Shown here piece by piece: positions 1 to 9,045 of a stretch of 64,000 nt of DNA. Below the pieces are notes generated by a model, which was not told the DNA's origin, ran no database searches, and saw only the letters and a program-made list of their open reading frames with translations. The stretch's first letter is position 1, and each line of letters begins with the position of its first letter. Where the stretch lies: NCBI GenBank assembly GCA_033764055.1, contig JANRJI010000119.1:186001-250000 (forward strand), read 5' to 3'. The translations under genes were made by a program, and so were the position numbers. The DNA comes from Ga0077555 sp033764055. Lineage in GTDB: Bacteria > Pseudomonadota > Alphaproteobacteria > Rhizobiales > Hyphomicrobiaceae.

Positions 1-79
1 AGTGTCCCAGGGCCTGGGTCGCGTAGAACGGCGCATAGAACACGGCTCGGAAGTTCTCGGAAAGCCTCACTCGTCTCAT
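1..79 (-). CDS. ABC transporter substrate-binding protein, N-terminal fragment
   Basis: Only the first 26 codons are in the window; the gene runs off the left edge. The reverse strand from the ATG at 79 begins MRRVRLSENFRAVFYAPFYA. The stretch ENFRAVFYAPFYA followed by a QALG segment resembles the first strand and helix of NMT1/THI5- or SsuA-like periplasmic binding proteins for pyrimidine precursors, nitrate, sulfonate or aromatics. No signal peptide precedes this motif, which is common in this subgroup. It is divergent from the TPP enzyme at 212, so the 132-base gap probably holds both promoters. The call rests on a short stretch, so the substrate is unknown. Confidence 0.5.
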   Translation of the reverse strand, partial: MRRVRLSENFRAVFYAPFYATQALGH

Positions 80-211
80 GCGCGCCTCCGCCCGCTGATG
101 TGATCGCTGACTGCCAAGCTGCGCCGTCCGCGGCTGGTCCGCAAGCGCTGGCGCGCGATCGCCGCAATGCCGTAGGCTGCGATCAGCACCCGCTCATGAG
201 ACCGAGCCATC

Positions 212-1921
212 ATGCCCAAGAGCACCAAGCAGCCCGCCCCCGCCGCCGCCGCGCCGGAAACCGTAGCCGGCGCCTTCCTCTCACTCCTGCGGGCGCGGGG
301 CATCGACTGGCTCTTCGCCAACGCCGGGACTGACTTTGCGCCAGTCATCGAGGCGTTGGTTCAAGCTCGCAAGGTCGGGATTCCGGTGCCGGAGGCCGTA
401 CCCATCGCACATGAGACGACGGCAGTCGCGATGGCGCACGGCTACTGGCTCGTGACCGGGCGGCCGCAAGCCGTCATGGTGCACGTCAACGTCGGCACGG
501 CCAATGCCCTGATGGGCCTCGTCAATGCCTCCCGCGACCATGTGCCGATGCTGTTCATGTCAGGCCGCACGCCCTTGACCGAGCAGGGCCGGCACGGCAG
601 CCGTGATCTCCCCATCCACTGGGGCCAGGAGATGTTTGATCAGGCCGGCATGCTGCGCGAGCTGGTCAAATTCGACTACGAGCTGCGCTATCCCGAGCAG
701 GTGGCCACGGTCGTCGACCGCGCCATCTCGGCAGCCATGACCGAGCCGAGGGGGCCGGCCTACCTGAGCCTGCCGCGCGAGGCACTCGCCGAGCGCTGGA
801 CGGGCTCCCCGGAGCCGGCGGCGCCGACGACGAGGCCGGCAACCACACCCGCTCCTGATCCAGGCGCATTGAGCGAGGTCGCGCGCCGTCTCGCAAAGGC
901 CAGGCGACCGCTCGTCATTGCCGGCCGCAGCGACGCCGCGACCTTCGATTCGCTCGCGACGTTCGCCGACGCCTGTGCCGTGCCGGTGGTCCACTTCTGG
1001 CCGGCGCGCATGGCCCTGTCGACCGAGCATCCCATGCATGCCGGCTTCGACCCCTCGCCGTGGATCGAGCGCGCCGACTTCGTCCTCGTGCTGGACGTCA
1101 TGGTTCCGTGGCTGCCGGCGCGCCATAGGCTTGCGGATGGCGCCACGGTCGTTCATGTCGGGCCTGATCCGGCCTTCCACCGCATTCCGATGCGGTCGTT
1201 CCCCGGCGAAGCGTTCATCCGTGCCGGCGTGCCGGAGACCTTGCGCCAGCTGGGCGCCGCCATCGAGGGCAGCAGCGGGCTCGCCGCCCGTCGTCGCACG
1301 CTCGGTGCCGAGATCGCCGCTCTCCGCAAGGAGCGCGAGGGCAGCTTTGCCTCCGTGCCGCGACCGATGACGAACGCCTGGGTGAGCCGGGTGCTTTCAC
1401 GGTGTGCCGGCGACGACGCCATCGTCTTCGGCGAGCTGGGCGCCGATCCCTCCGCCATGCGCCTGACGCACGCCAATGCCTGGTTCGGCCACCCGATAGC
1501 CGGCGGTCTCGGTTGGGGAGTTCCGGCAGCATTGGGCGCCAAGCTGGCATTGCCGCACGCCACCGTCGTCGCCTGCGTCGGCGACGGCTCCTATCTGTTC
1601 GCCAATCCGGTCGCGAGCCACCAGACCGCAGCGGCGCTCGACCTGCCGATCCTCACCATCGTCTTCAACAACGGCGTCTGGAACGCTGTGCGGAAGTCGA
1701 CCCGCGCGCTCTATCCCTCGGGTCACGCCGCCGGCTCGAACGACATGCCGCTGTCCTCGCTCGCCCCGTCGCCCGATTACGAGCGGGTCGTGGAGGCGTC
1801 CGGCGGCTGGGGTCGCCGCGTCGACGAGCCCGAGGCTCTGCCCGAGGCCATCGGCGCCGCCCTTCGCGTTGTCCGCGAGGAGCGGCGCCAGGCATTGCTG
1901 AACGTAATCGTGGCAGCGTGA
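212..1921 (+). CDS. Thiamine pyrophosphate-requiring enzyme (acetolactate synthase-like)
   Basis: A 569-residue protein with the three-domain layout of the acetohydroxyacid synthase/benzoylformate decarboxylase family. The N-terminal PYR domain has the conserved catalytic glutamate E68 in HETTA. The middle domain is Rossmann-like (about 215-350). The C-terminal PP domain carries the TPP/Mg motif GDGS (457-460) closing with NN (486-487). Enzymes of this family decarboxylate or ligate 2-keto acids in the cytoplasm. No ilvN-type regulatory subunit is adjacent and the neighbours are catabolic, so a biosynthetic acetolactate synthase is unlikely; a 2-oxo-acid decarboxylase is more plausible. The substrate cannot be read from sequence. 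Confidence 0.9.
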   Translation: MPKSTKQPAPAAAAPETVAGAFLSLLRARGIDWLFANAGTDFAPVIEALVQARKVGIPVPEAVPIAHETTAVAMAHGYWLVTGRPQAVMVHVNVGTANALMGLVNASRDHVPMLFMSGRTPLTEQGRHGSRDLPIHWGQEMFDQAGMLRELVKFDYELRYPEQVATVVDRAISAAMTEPRGPAYLSLPREALAERWTGSPEPAAPTTRPATTPAPDPGALSEVARRLAKARRPLVIAGRSDAATFDSLATFADACAVPVVHFWPARMALSTEHPMHAGFDPSPWIERADFVLVLDVMVPWLPARHRLADGATVVHVGPDPAFHRIPMRSFPGEAFIRAGVPETLRQLGAAIEGSSGLAARRRTLGAEIAALRKEREGSFASVPRPMTNAWVSRVLSRCAGDDAIVFGELGADPSAMRLTHANAWFGHPIAGGLGWGVPAALGAKLALPHATVVACVGDGSYLFANPVASHQTAAALDLPILTIVFNNGVWNAVRKSTRALYPSGHAAGSNDMPLSSLAPSPDYERVVEASGGWGRRVDEPEALPEAIGAALRVVREERRQALLNVIVAA

Positions 1922-1966
1922 GTCGGCAGTCTCGCCGCCATCGCCGTCCGACAGACGCTCTATTTG

Positions 1967-2485
1967 CTATTTGCCGATCTTCGGCGTGATGGGCTTGAAG
2001 ATCCTCACGCCGGGCATGTCGAACATGCTGGCGGTGAGACCGCCCGACGGCACCACGGCGATCGACCGGCTTTGGCTGGTCTTGTCCAGGCCCACCGCTT
2101 TCAGCCGGATTGCCTTTGGCTCGTAGGTTTGCGGCAGCGCGGCGTCGCCCTCCGCCATCAGCAGGTGCTGGTCGAAGAGCACGTTCGGTGTCTCCCGCGT
2201 GCCGTCGAAAAGGTTGCGATGCCAGTTCGTATGCTGGTCCTTCCACTCGCCCGTAGACGTCGGGCCGCCGCCGGAGCGGTACTCCTTGCTCTCGAACACC
2301 TGCGGGCCGGCCACCTCGTGCATCGCGAGCCAGGGCGAACCCGACGGTGTGATGCACCGGAACCGCTGCGTCCCGGTGAAGCCCGGAACCGTCCGCACCA
2401 GGTGGGCCGTGTGGCTGAGATACCAGACGTGCCAGTCGTGCTCGCGTGCCGGGTTTCGGAAATCCATCTCGACGATGTAGATCAT
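1967..2485 (-). CDS. Conserved hypothetical protein, possible dimeric alpha/beta-barrel (EthD-like)
   Basis: This 172-residue cytoplasmic protein opens MIYIVEMDFRNPAREHDW and carries a WYLSHTAHLVRTVPGF segment. Short strand-helix halves with HxxHL/V and PGF motifs are typical of ferredoxin-like dimeric alpha/beta-barrel proteins such as EthD or stress-responsive A/B-barrel proteins. The start is well supported: AAGGAG lies about 8 bases upstream of the ATG at 2485. It sits 24 bases downstream of the flavoprotein gene on the same strand, so the two are probably co-transcribed. Function is unknown; a role beside the flavoprotein in ring or organic-acid catabolism is inference. Confidence 0.75.
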   Translation of the reverse strand: MIYIVEMDFRNPAREHDWHVWYLSHTAHLVRTVPGFTGTQRFRCITPSGSPWLAMHEVAGPQVFESKEYRSGGGPTSTGEWKDQHTNWHRNLFDGTRETPNVLFDQHLLMAEGDAALPQTYEPKAIRLKAVGLDKTSQSRSIAVVPSGGLTASMFDMPGVRIFKPITPKIGK

Positions 2486-2509
2486 GGGAGTTCTCCTTGC
2501 CGCTTCTGG

Positions 2510-3925
2510 TTATCGTCGAGCGGGCTTCCCGCCTGCCGCGATGCTCTCGGCCGCCACGAGACCCTGGATGCCGGCCTTGGCGAGGCCGCCCATGTACGCG
2601 ACGTCGCCGTGGCCCTCCAGCCCGCCGGTGTTCGAGCCGGCCGCATAGAGTCCCTCGATCACGAGGCCGTCTGCCCGGAGGACCCGTGACTGCCCGTCCA
2701 CCCGAATGCCACCCATCGTGTAGGTGATGCCGGCGCATGCCGGTATCGCATGGAACGGCGCCTCGACGATCGGCAGGGCCTTGTAGCGGCCCGATGTCCG
2801 TGGCGGCTGCAGCCGGTCGAGCCCGCCGCTGGCGATGGCAGCGTTGTAGGAGGCCACCGTCGCTGTCAGGGCGGCCGCTGGCAAGCCCGCACGCAGTGCC
2901 AGCGCGTTCAGGGTCGGCGCCTTCAGCACCGTGCCACCGGCCGCCTCCAGCGTAGGATTGGCTGGTATTCGAGCCGACCGGCCGGGCCCCTCCCAGATCG
3001 CAGCGTCGAAGATGATGGTTGCGCCCAGCGGATCCTCGGAGCGGGCGAGAGCATTTGTGACGGCGATGCCGCCGAGCCCCTCGTCGGTGAGCCGGCACCC
3101 GTCGCGCCCGACCAGAACGCCGGAGGTCGCCAGTGCGTCGAGCTCAGGATATGGCCACACGTTGTCGTTGCCGAATGCGTCCCGGGAGAGAATGTGGCCG
3201 TAGAACCTGTCGAGGCCGACCACTGCCGCACCCACCGCCTCGGCCATCTCGAGCCCGTCGCCAGTGCCGTTGGCCGCCCCGCGCTGCTTCACGCGATCCG
3301 GATGTCTCGCGATGTGGCGTCCGAGGCGCTCGAAATTGGCCTGAAAGCCACCGTCGGCGAGCACGACGGCGCGCGCCGGGTAGACTTGGCGCTTGCCGCC
3401 GATCTCCGCCTGGACCCCGGTGCAGCGATCGCCACTCATCGTCAGCGATCGTGCCCTCGCCCCGAGCACGATACGGCCGCCAGTCTTCCGGATCAGCGCG
3501 GCGAGCCGGCCCATCGTCACGTCCGGGCCGCGCCCCTGCCAGTCGAGACCGGCCCGCATCGCCCGCATCGGCTCGAGGATGAACTGCTGCCAATCGACCT
3601 TGGTGCCGACCCACGTGGCACCCTTCTCGCCGAGCCATTGCACGAGCCGCCCTGCATTGGCGGCGATCGCCTCAGCCTGGGCGGCGTCTGCCTGGCTCTT
3701 GGTGCTCCGGTCGATGACCGCGCGCAGCGCTTCGGGTGGCGACGTGATGTCCGTATAGGCGACGTGCAGAACGCCGCCGGACCAGCGCGCATTGCAGGCG
3801 TAGTGCTCGTCCGTGCCTCGCTCGAGCAGGGTCACGGAGAGCCCGAGATCGGCCGCTCGTGCTCCCGCAACGATCCCCGCCATGCCGCCGCCAACGACGA
3901 CGATGTCCGATGCTGCCTCGTTCAT
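2510..3925 (-). CDS. FAD-dependent oxidoreductase, fumarate reductase/tricarballylate dehydrogenase type
   Basis: A 471-residue flavoprotein. The N-terminus has a dinucleotide-binding fold, DIVVVGGGMAG (7-17), ending in a strand with LLERG. The C-terminal part includes AGITYTMGGIRVD and a final AGSNTGGLEGHGDVAYMGG-like FAD segment, as in the fumarate reductase/succinate dehydrogenase flavoprotein superfamily (TcuA, KstD and UrdA relatives). These enzymes oxidise or reduce alpha-beta carbon bonds of acids or ketosteroids. There is no haem or iron-sulfur partner next door and no signal peptide, so it is a soluble stand-alone member. A strong GGAGG lies 6 bases before the ATG. The exact substrate is not determined. 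Confidence 0.88.
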   Translation of the reverse strand: MNEAASDIVVVGGGMAGIVAGARAADLGLSVTLLERGTDEHYACNARWSGGVLHVAYTDITSPPEALRAVIDRSTKSQADAAQAEAIAANAGRLVQWLGEKGATWVGTKVDWQQFILEPMRAMRAGLDWQGRGPDVTMGRLAALIRKTGGRIVLGARARSLTMSGDRCTGVQAEIGGKRQVYPARAVVLADGGFQANFERLGRHIARHPDRVKQRGAANGTGDGLEMAEAVGAAVVGLDRFYGHILSRDAFGNDNVWPYPELDALATSGVLVGRDGCRLTDEGLGGIAVTNALARSEDPLGATIIFDAAIWEGPGRSARIPANPTLEAAGGTVLKAPTLNALALRAGLPAAALTATVASYNAAIASGGLDRLQPPRTSGRYKALPIVEAPFHAIPACAGITYTMGGIRVDGQSRVLRADGLVIEGLYAAGSNTGGLEGHGDVAYMGGLAKAGIQGLVAAESIAAGGKPARR

Positions 3926-4113
3926 CCCGGCCTCCGGTTGTGGTGCCGAAGCCTAGGCCGCCCAAGTCGGCACATGCAAGCTGCTGTGCCCGGAGGCCCC
4001 GCAGGTGCCGACACTTGGCCGTGCCCGCCATTCCTACTGGCGGCACCGATGCGTTCGCCGCTAGCATTGCGGCGCAGGAGCGAATGCGACACCACCAAGC
4101 GGAGACCATCCCC

Positions 4114-4452
4114 ATGGCCAAGACCCCACCCTCACCCTCTCGCGACGCCGTCCGGAACACCGTGCCGAAGCTGATCGATCTTACCGAGAACGTGTTGTTC
4201 GGCGACGTTTGGGAGCGCAAGGAGCTCTCCAAGCGCGATCGCAGCCTGATCACCTGCGCAGCCCTCGTTGCCCTGAACAGGACTGAGCAGTTGAAAGGCC
4301 ATGCCGGCCGTGCCCTCGACAACGGCGTGACGCGCGAGGAGCTGACAGAGCTGATCACGCACCTCGCATTCTATGGCGGCTGGCCGGTCGCCATGTCGGC
4401 CGCTGGTGTCGTCCGCGACGTGTTCGCGGCCCGTGACGCAGAGAAGAAATGA
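4114..4452 (+). CDS. Carboxymuconolactone decarboxylase family protein
   Basis: A 112-residue all-helical protein with the family pattern: KLIDLTENVLFGDVWER, then LSKRDRSLITCAALVAL, then ITHLAFYGGWPVAMSA. Members include gamma-carboxymuconolactone decarboxylase and AhpD-like alkylhydroperoxidases. The CxxC of AhpD is absent, so a decarboxylase or lactone-type role is more likely. The ATG at 4114 has GGAG nine bases upstream and gives the usual length. An in-frame ATG at 4084 with its own AGGAG is a possible alternative start, adding ten residues. The dehydrogenase starting at 4487 follows by 34 bases, suggesting an operon. Confidence 0.85.
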   Translation: MAKTPPSPSRDAVRNTVPKLIDLTENVLFGDVWERKELSKRDRSLITCAALVALNRTEQLKGHAGRALDNGVTREELTELITHLAFYGGWPVAMSAAGVVRDVFAARDAEKK

Positions 4453-4486
4453 TCCCGGTTCGGTTCGGACAAGGAGTAGTGACGAA

Positions 4487-5458
4487 ATGAAAGTCGGCTT
4501 CATCGGCCTCGGCACGATGGGCGCCTTCATGGCCGCCAACCTGTCGAAGTATCTCAAGTCGTCCAATCATGGCTTGGTCGTGCATGACATCCGCAAGGAT
4601 GCCGCCAAGGATCTCATTGCCGGCGGCGCGGAATGGGCAGAGAGCCCGCGCGCTCTCGCCGAGCAGTGCGACGTGGTGTTCCTCTCGCTCCCCGGGCCGA
4701 AGGAGGTGGAGGCAGTCGCCACAGATGCCGGGACCGGGCTTCTCGGCGGCCTGAAGAAAGGTGCCGCCGTCTTCGATCTATCGACCAACGCACCGAGCAT
4801 GGTGCGCAAGATCGCAGCTGCCTACGCCGAGAAGGGAGCGGATTTCCTCGACGCGCCGGTCTCGGGCGGTCCGACGGGAGCACGATCGGGCAAGCTTGCG
4901 ATCTGGGTCGGCGGCGAAAAGAGGCAGTTCGACGCCCACAAGCACTTCCTCGACGGCTTCTCGGACCAGGCCCGCTACATCGGCGCCATCGGTGCCGGCT
5001 CGGTGGCTAAGCTCGTGCACAATTGCGCCGGCTACGCCATCCAGACCGCGCTGGCCGAGGTCATGACCATGGGCGTGAAGGGCGGCGTCGAGCCGTTGGC
5101 GCTGTGGGAGGCGATTCGCACCGGCGCCGGTGGCCGGGGTCGCACGTTCGACCGTTTGGTCGACCAGTTCCTTCCGAACAAGTACGAGCCGCCGGCATTC
5201 GCCCTGAAGCTGGCCTTCAAGGACATGACGCTCGCCACTGAGCTCGGCCGCGAGCTGGGCGTTCCCATGCGCCTCGCCAACATGGCCTATGCGGAGATGA
5301 GCGAGGCCCTGGCCCGGGGCTGGGAGGCTCAGGACTCGCGTGCTCCCATGAAGCTGCAGGTGGAGCGGGCCGGCGTGAAGATCGAGGTCGATCCGGAGCG
5401 GATCAAGCAGGTGTTCGAGCGCGATCCCCCGGCCAAGGGCGATCCGAAGCGCGCCTGA
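4487..5458 (+). CDS. NAD(P)-dependent beta-hydroxyacid dehydrogenase (3-hydroxyisobutyrate dehydrogenase family)
   Basis: A 323-residue protein with an N-terminal Rossmann fold (KVGFIGLGTMG, GxGxxG at 7-12), the substrate-loop DAPVSGGPTGA, and the catalytic lysine K175 in GSVAKLVHN. The all-helical C-terminal domain follows. The family oxidises 3-hydroxyisobutyrate, tartronate semialdehyde and similar beta-hydroxyacids. AAGGAG is 10 bases before the ATG, fixing this start although the frame is open further upstream. It follows the carboxymuconolactone-decarboxylase-like gene closely, so a shared catabolic pathway is likely. This is one of three family members in the window (see also 20464 and 62327). 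Confidence 0.9.
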   Translation: MKVGFIGLGTMGAFMAANLSKYLKSSNHGLVVHDIRKDAAKDLIAGGAEWAESPRALAEQCDVVFLSLPGPKEVEAVATDAGTGLLGGLKKGAAVFDLSTNAPSMVRKIAAAYAEKGADFLDAPVSGGPTGARSGKLAIWVGGEKRQFDAHKHFLDGFSDQARYIGAIGAGSVAKLVHNCAGYAIQTALAEVMTMGVKGGVEPLALWEAIRTGAGGRGRTFDRLVDQFLPNKYEPPAFALKLAFKDMTLATELGRELGVPMRLANMAYAEMSEALARGWEAQDSRAPMKLQVERAGVKIEVDPERIKQVFERDPPAKGDPKRA

Positions 5459-5480
5459 CGCCACTGCTGCAAGAGCCAAG

Positions 5481-5502
5481 CCGGGTGCCTACGGGCACCC
5501 GG
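5481..5502. terminator. Hairpin between convergent genes, likely bidirectional terminator
   Basis: A perfect 9-base-pair inverted repeat (CCGGGTGCC/GGCACCCGG) with a TACG loop lies 23 bases after the dehydrogenase stop and 54 bases from the end of the opposing coiled-coil gene. It has no clear T-run, so intrinsic termination is plausible but not certain. Confidence 0.5.
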
Positions 5503-5555
5503 TCATCGCGCAAGGTTCGGACTTCCGCCGAGCGAACGACGGGCACGGCGATCCT

Positions 5556-6986
5556 TCAGGAGGAACGCCCGATGCCTGCGATTCGCTCGAGGAGCCGAGG
5601 TCGCGCCCCGCCTGACGCGGCGGCCAGAACGGGCTTAGCTTCCGGTTCCTGTCGGTTGCCCGTCTCGGCCGATCGGAACTCCGAGTCCACCGCTTCCTCC
5701 ACAGCCGCGATGGCCGAGCGATCCTCGCGACGCAACGGCACCGCTTCGCTGCCTCCGGTTCCAGCTGTCTCGTGATCGACGGCGGCCATCTTTTCGCCGG
5801 CGCCCGGCTGAGACGACTCGGCGAATTTGTCGCCGCTTGCGCCCGCCCCCGGCGAGCGGGCGAGCGCAACCCGCTCGGCCAGACTGGTACGCGCCTGCGG
5901 CGAAGCCGTGCCGGCCCGACCGCGGCCACCGGTCCCGCCAGTCGTGCCCAGGCGGCGCAGCTCGCCTGTGAAATGGGCAGCCTGACGCGCTAGCCGCTCG
6001 TTGGCGGCGGCAAGCTCGCTGCGCAGCTTGAGGATCGTCTCGCCCTGCTGGCTGGACTGCGCTTCCAGCGACTCCACTCTCGCCTTGAGCGCGATACGAC
6101 TCTCTCGAACGCCCTGGCCGCCGGCACCGTCCTCCCGCTCGAATACGGAAATCGCCGCCTTGAGTCGCGCAATCTCGCCGGCCTGATCGTCGTTGCGGCC
6201 GCGCAGCATCCTGAGTTGCCTCTCGAGATCCGCCTGTGTCGGATCGCGCGGGGCGAGCACCACCCTGGCCGCGTCTCCATCCGGCTCTGCTGCGCCGGCC
6301 GGCCGGCCGGCCAAGCTCTGCATTCGCGCCAGCAACTGTGCCTGCTCGCGGTTTTTTGCCCGCAGCGCCTCGAGCTCCGCCCTGAGCGCCACCTCGCTTT
6401 CCGAGCGCTGGCCGTCGTCGCCCCCGCGCGAGCGTGCCGCCAGCAGGGCGCTCATCCGCTCGATCTCGCTCTGCTGCTGGGCGCCGATCGCGCTGGCTTC
6501 GGCCAATGCCCGTGTCTGCCGCTCTGCCGTACGTGTCAGCTCTTCGATCTCGCGCTCCCGGCCATGGAGGAGCTTCTTGGCATCGGTCAGTCGCGTCTCG
6601 ACGCGCGGGAGCCGGTCGGCGATGGCCTGCTCGAGCACCCTTCGCGCATTCTGGGCCTCCTCATAGCTCGCTTTGAGGCGCTCCAGATCGGCCTCCAGCA
6701 TGTTCACGCGAGCGTCACGGCGATTGATATCGATCTGCTGGCGGGCACCGGCCATCTTCACGCGCTCGACCAATGTTTCGAGCTTGTGCATCTTGATGGC
6801 GTACTCGGCGCGGATTCGGTCGCGGTCCGCCTCGATCTCCATCTCGGAGAGTGGCATCGTCTCCTTCAGCCGGCGCGTCGTCAGGCGGACAGCACGGGCC
6901 CAGAATGCCGGCGCGGTAAGCAGCCCCAGCAGCACCGCTGTAAGGAAGCCCAGCGCTATCAGCATGCCGGATTGGATCGTGATCAC
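5556..6986 (-). CDS. Membrane-anchored coiled-coil protein of unknown function
   Basis: A 476-residue protein. Residues about 5-27 form one transmembrane helix (GMLIALGFLTAVLLGLLTAP). It is followed by a conserved juxtamembrane segment ending TMPLSEMEIEADRDRIRAEYA and then about 250 residues of heptad-rich coiled coil. The C-terminal third is low-complexity, rich in Ala, Gly, Glu and Arg. I recognise this N-terminal pattern as a conserved hypothetical of Bradyrhizobium-like alphaproteobacteria. The start is GTG with GGGGAT upstream. The long rod suggests an envelope or division scaffold, but that is inference. It is transcribed with the same polarity as eipA and cysQ upstream, each separated by over 120 bases. 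Confidence 0.75.
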   Translation of the reverse strand: MITIQSGMLIALGFLTAVLLGLLTAPAFWARAVRLTTRRLKETMPLSEMEIEADRDRIRAEYAIKMHKLETLVERVKMAGARQQIDINRRDARVNMLEADLERLKASYEEAQNARRVLEQAIADRLPRVETRLTDAKKLLHGREREIEELTRTAERQTRALAEASAIGAQQQSEIERMSALLAARSRGGDDGQRSESEVALRAELEALRAKNREQAQLLARMQSLAGRPAGAAEPDGDAARVVLAPRDPTQADLERQLRMLRGRNDDQAGEIARLKAAISVFEREDGAGGQGVRESRIALKARVESLEAQSSQQGETILKLRSELAAANERLARQAAHFTGELRRLGTTGGTGGRGRAGTASPQARTSLAERVALARSPGAGASGDKFAESSQPGAGEKMAAVDHETAGTGGSEAVPLRREDRSAIAAVEEAVDSEFRSAETGNRQEPEAKPVLAAASGGARPRLLERIAGIGRSS

Positions 6987-7142
6987 GCCGCCATCCCCGG
7001 ATGTCCCGCCCCTCAGCGAACGCGCCCGTCACTCCGACCTTAGCCCGTCGGCCGGTGCGCGGAACAGAGAGTTCCGGTCAGCCCCCGGCCGAAGTCCACA
7101 ACGTACCGGCCTCGAGCGACGCTGCCCCCCGGCATCGCGCTC

Positions 7143-8072
7143 TCAGAACGGGTTCCAGGTCGGGCGACGTGTATACTTCAAATAACCCACATTCGCCCCG
7201 AGACGAAAGCCCACGCCCGCCCGGATCGGTGCCAGCACGATGTTATCCCTCTGCTGAAAGGTCAAGCCGACGCCTCCGACGACGTAAGCCGAGCCGGCCA
7301 CGCCGCCAAAGCGCATATAGATGTCCTCCGGGTCGCGGAGCCTGTAGACGAGCACCATGACCTTGGAGCCTTCGGCACCGGCATCATAGCCGAGCGATGG
7401 GCCCTGCCAGTAGACCTTGTGCGTGCCCGCATCACGCGTATAGAGCCTTCCCTCGCCATAGCGCAGTCCGGCGACGAACGCCCCACCCACGTCCTCGCCG
7501 AGGATGTACCCGTTAGGCCGCCCTTGCGTCTTGAACGCATATTCGATCACGCTGGCAAGCCCTTGGCTGATTGAGCCGAAGAAGCCGTGGCCGGCGCCGA
7601 TGATCTCCCGCATCGAGAATGTACCGTCCTCGGTGGGCGGCTCATCGTAGCGGCGACCGTCGTCGCGGTAGGGCGCGCTCGACGCGTAGCGTGATTGCGA
7701 GCCATCGTCGCGCCACTCCCGGTCCGAATGTCGCCGGTCGTCGCGGTATGGCTGTGTCGATGCCGGCGGCGGCTCGTAGGCCGGCAGTGGCGGGGCATAG
7801 CGCCCCGGCGCGGCGGGCGCGCGATAGACGTCGCTCCGACTGTCGTAGCCGCCCTCCGGCTGGCCGGCACGGGGTGCGCTGTTGCCGTATGCCGGCGGCA
7901 ATGCCTCCCGTTCCACGCCGGACCCTGCCGCGTCATCGTAGCCCGATCGGGCCCGCTGATCGTCGCGCAGCCAAGGCAGCCGATCCTGTGCCTGCGCCGG
8001 CCCGGCCAAACCGAGGCAACCACTGATGACCAGCAGGTACGTGCGAAGCTGAGCGAAACGCGTCGTCGGCAT
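7143..8072 (-). CDS. eipA: EipA-like DUF1134 envelope protein
   Basis: A 309-residue exported protein. A signal peptide ends near residue 29 (AGPAQAQ). A long linker rich in Pro, Tyr, Arg, Asp and Ser follows to about residue 150. The C-terminal DUF1134 domain includes SMREIIGAGHGFFGSIS, the glycine-rich EDVGGAFVAGLRYGEG and GVGLTFQQRDNIVLAPIRAG. DUF1134 is the domain of the Brucella periplasmic envelope-integrity protein EipA, which supports outer envelope and O-polysaccharide homeostasis. The domain match is strong. The linker, over 100 residues, is much longer than I expect for the family and resembles a periplasm-spanning or wall-interacting region. Confidence 0.85.
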   Translation of the reverse strand: MPTTRFAQLRTYLLVISGCLGLAGPAQAQDRLPWLRDDQRARSGYDDAAGSGVEREALPPAYGNSAPRAGQPEGGYDSRSDVYRAPAAPGRYAPPLPAYEPPPASTQPYRDDRRHSDREWRDDGSQSRYASSAPYRDDGRRYDEPPTEDGTFSMREIIGAGHGFFGSISQGLASVIEYAFKTQGRPNGYILGEDVGGAFVAGLRYGEGRLYTRDAGTHKVYWQGPSLGYDAGAEGSKVMVLVYRLRDPEDIYMRFGGVAGSAYVVGGVGLTFQQRDNIVLAPIRAGVGFRLGANVGYLKYTRRPTWNPF

Positions 8073-8202
8073 GAGCAGGCCCGCGAGCCAGAGGTTGCGA
8101 TCCCGTCAACGATTTGCACGAGACCTTTTGCTCAACGAAGTGTTGACGGAAACTATTACCAAAGTATGGCCAACTGGGCCTTCCTTCTGCGCTTCGATGC
8201 GA

Positions 8203-9045
8203 TCACGTCCCTGCCGGCAGCGGCTCGCGGGCTCCCCAGGCCACGAAGTGGCCGTTGCGAAAGCCGGCATCGGACTTGCCGTAGACGAACGGCGCTCCAT
8301 CAGGTGCCGTGACGCAGCCGCCGGCGGCGCGCAGCACGGCATGGCCTGCCGCTGTGTCCCATTCCATCGTCGGCGCCAGCCGCGGATAGATGTCGGCCTC
8401 ACCGCGAGCCATGGTGCAGAACTTGAGCGACGAGCCGCTGTCCCGACGATCTGCGATCGCGTAGCGCGCGAGGAACGCCTCCGTTTCCGCCGTCATATGG
8501 GAACGACTTGCCACGGCCGTGAGCCTGGCCGGATCGGGGACCCTCACTCTGATCTGGCGGAAGCCGCAGTCGGCGAGGGATTTCGGTTGGGCATCCGGCG
8601 CCAGGCGAGCAACGGCCGCCACCGCAGCACCGAGGGTGACGTAGAGCTCACCGAGCGCGGGTGCGTAAACGAGCCCCAGCTCTGGCCGGCCCTCGACCAC
8701 CAGTGCCACGTTCACCGTGAACTCATCCCTCTTGTTGATGAATTCGCGAGTGCCGTCCAGCGGGTCGACCAGGAAGAACATGGTCCCGATCGCCGGCACG
8801 CGGCCCTCTGCCACTGCTTCCTCGGCGACAACCGGAATTCCAGGGGCCTCTCGCGCGAGCGCCGCCAGCAGCACCTCCTCCGCCTCTTGGTCGGCGAGCG
8901 TGACCGGTGACTGGTCCGCTTTCGATTGCACCTCCACGCCATCCCGGTAGTGCCGCATCTCGATGGCGCCGGCCTCGAGCACGGGTCCTACGAGCCGCCA
9001 CACGAGATCGTCGGCGATTTGGGCAATGCCGCCTGATGAGGACAT
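8203..9045 (-). CDS. cysQ: 3'(2'),5'-bisphosphate nucleotidase CysQ
   Basis: A 280-residue member of the inositol monophosphatase/FIG superfamily. Metal-binding signatures are visible: SPVTLADQEAE (46-56), EE (75-76), the central DPLDGTREF (94-102), and a C-terminal WDTAAGHAVLRAAGG. CysQ removes the 3'-phosphate of PAP, recycling the by-product of sulfate assimilation and of PAPS-dependent sulfotransfer. It is divergent from chpT with a 266-base gap. The length and motif set are normal for the family. An inositol monophosphatase role is the alternative, but the FFLVDPLDGTREFINK stretch is typical of CysQ. Confidence 0.9.
   Translation of the reverse strand: MSSSGGIAQIADDLVWRLVGPVLEAGAIEMRHYRDGVEVQSKADQSPVTLADQEAEEVLLAALAREAPGIPVVAEEAVAEGRVPAIGTMFFLVDPLDGTREFINKRDEFTVNVALVVEGRPELGLVYAPALGELYVTLGAAVAAVARLAPDAQPKSLADCGFRQIRVRVPDPARLTAVASRSHMTAETEAFLARYAIADRRDSGSSLKFCTMARGEADIYPRLAPTMEWDTAAGHAVLRAAGGCVTAPDGAPFVYGKSDAGFRNGHFVAWGAREPLPAGT

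Noticed and set aside
1665..3098. A 477-codon reverse frame across the TPP enzyme and flavoprotein
   Set aside because: It runs through two genes with clear motifs in other frames and is arginine-rich filler.
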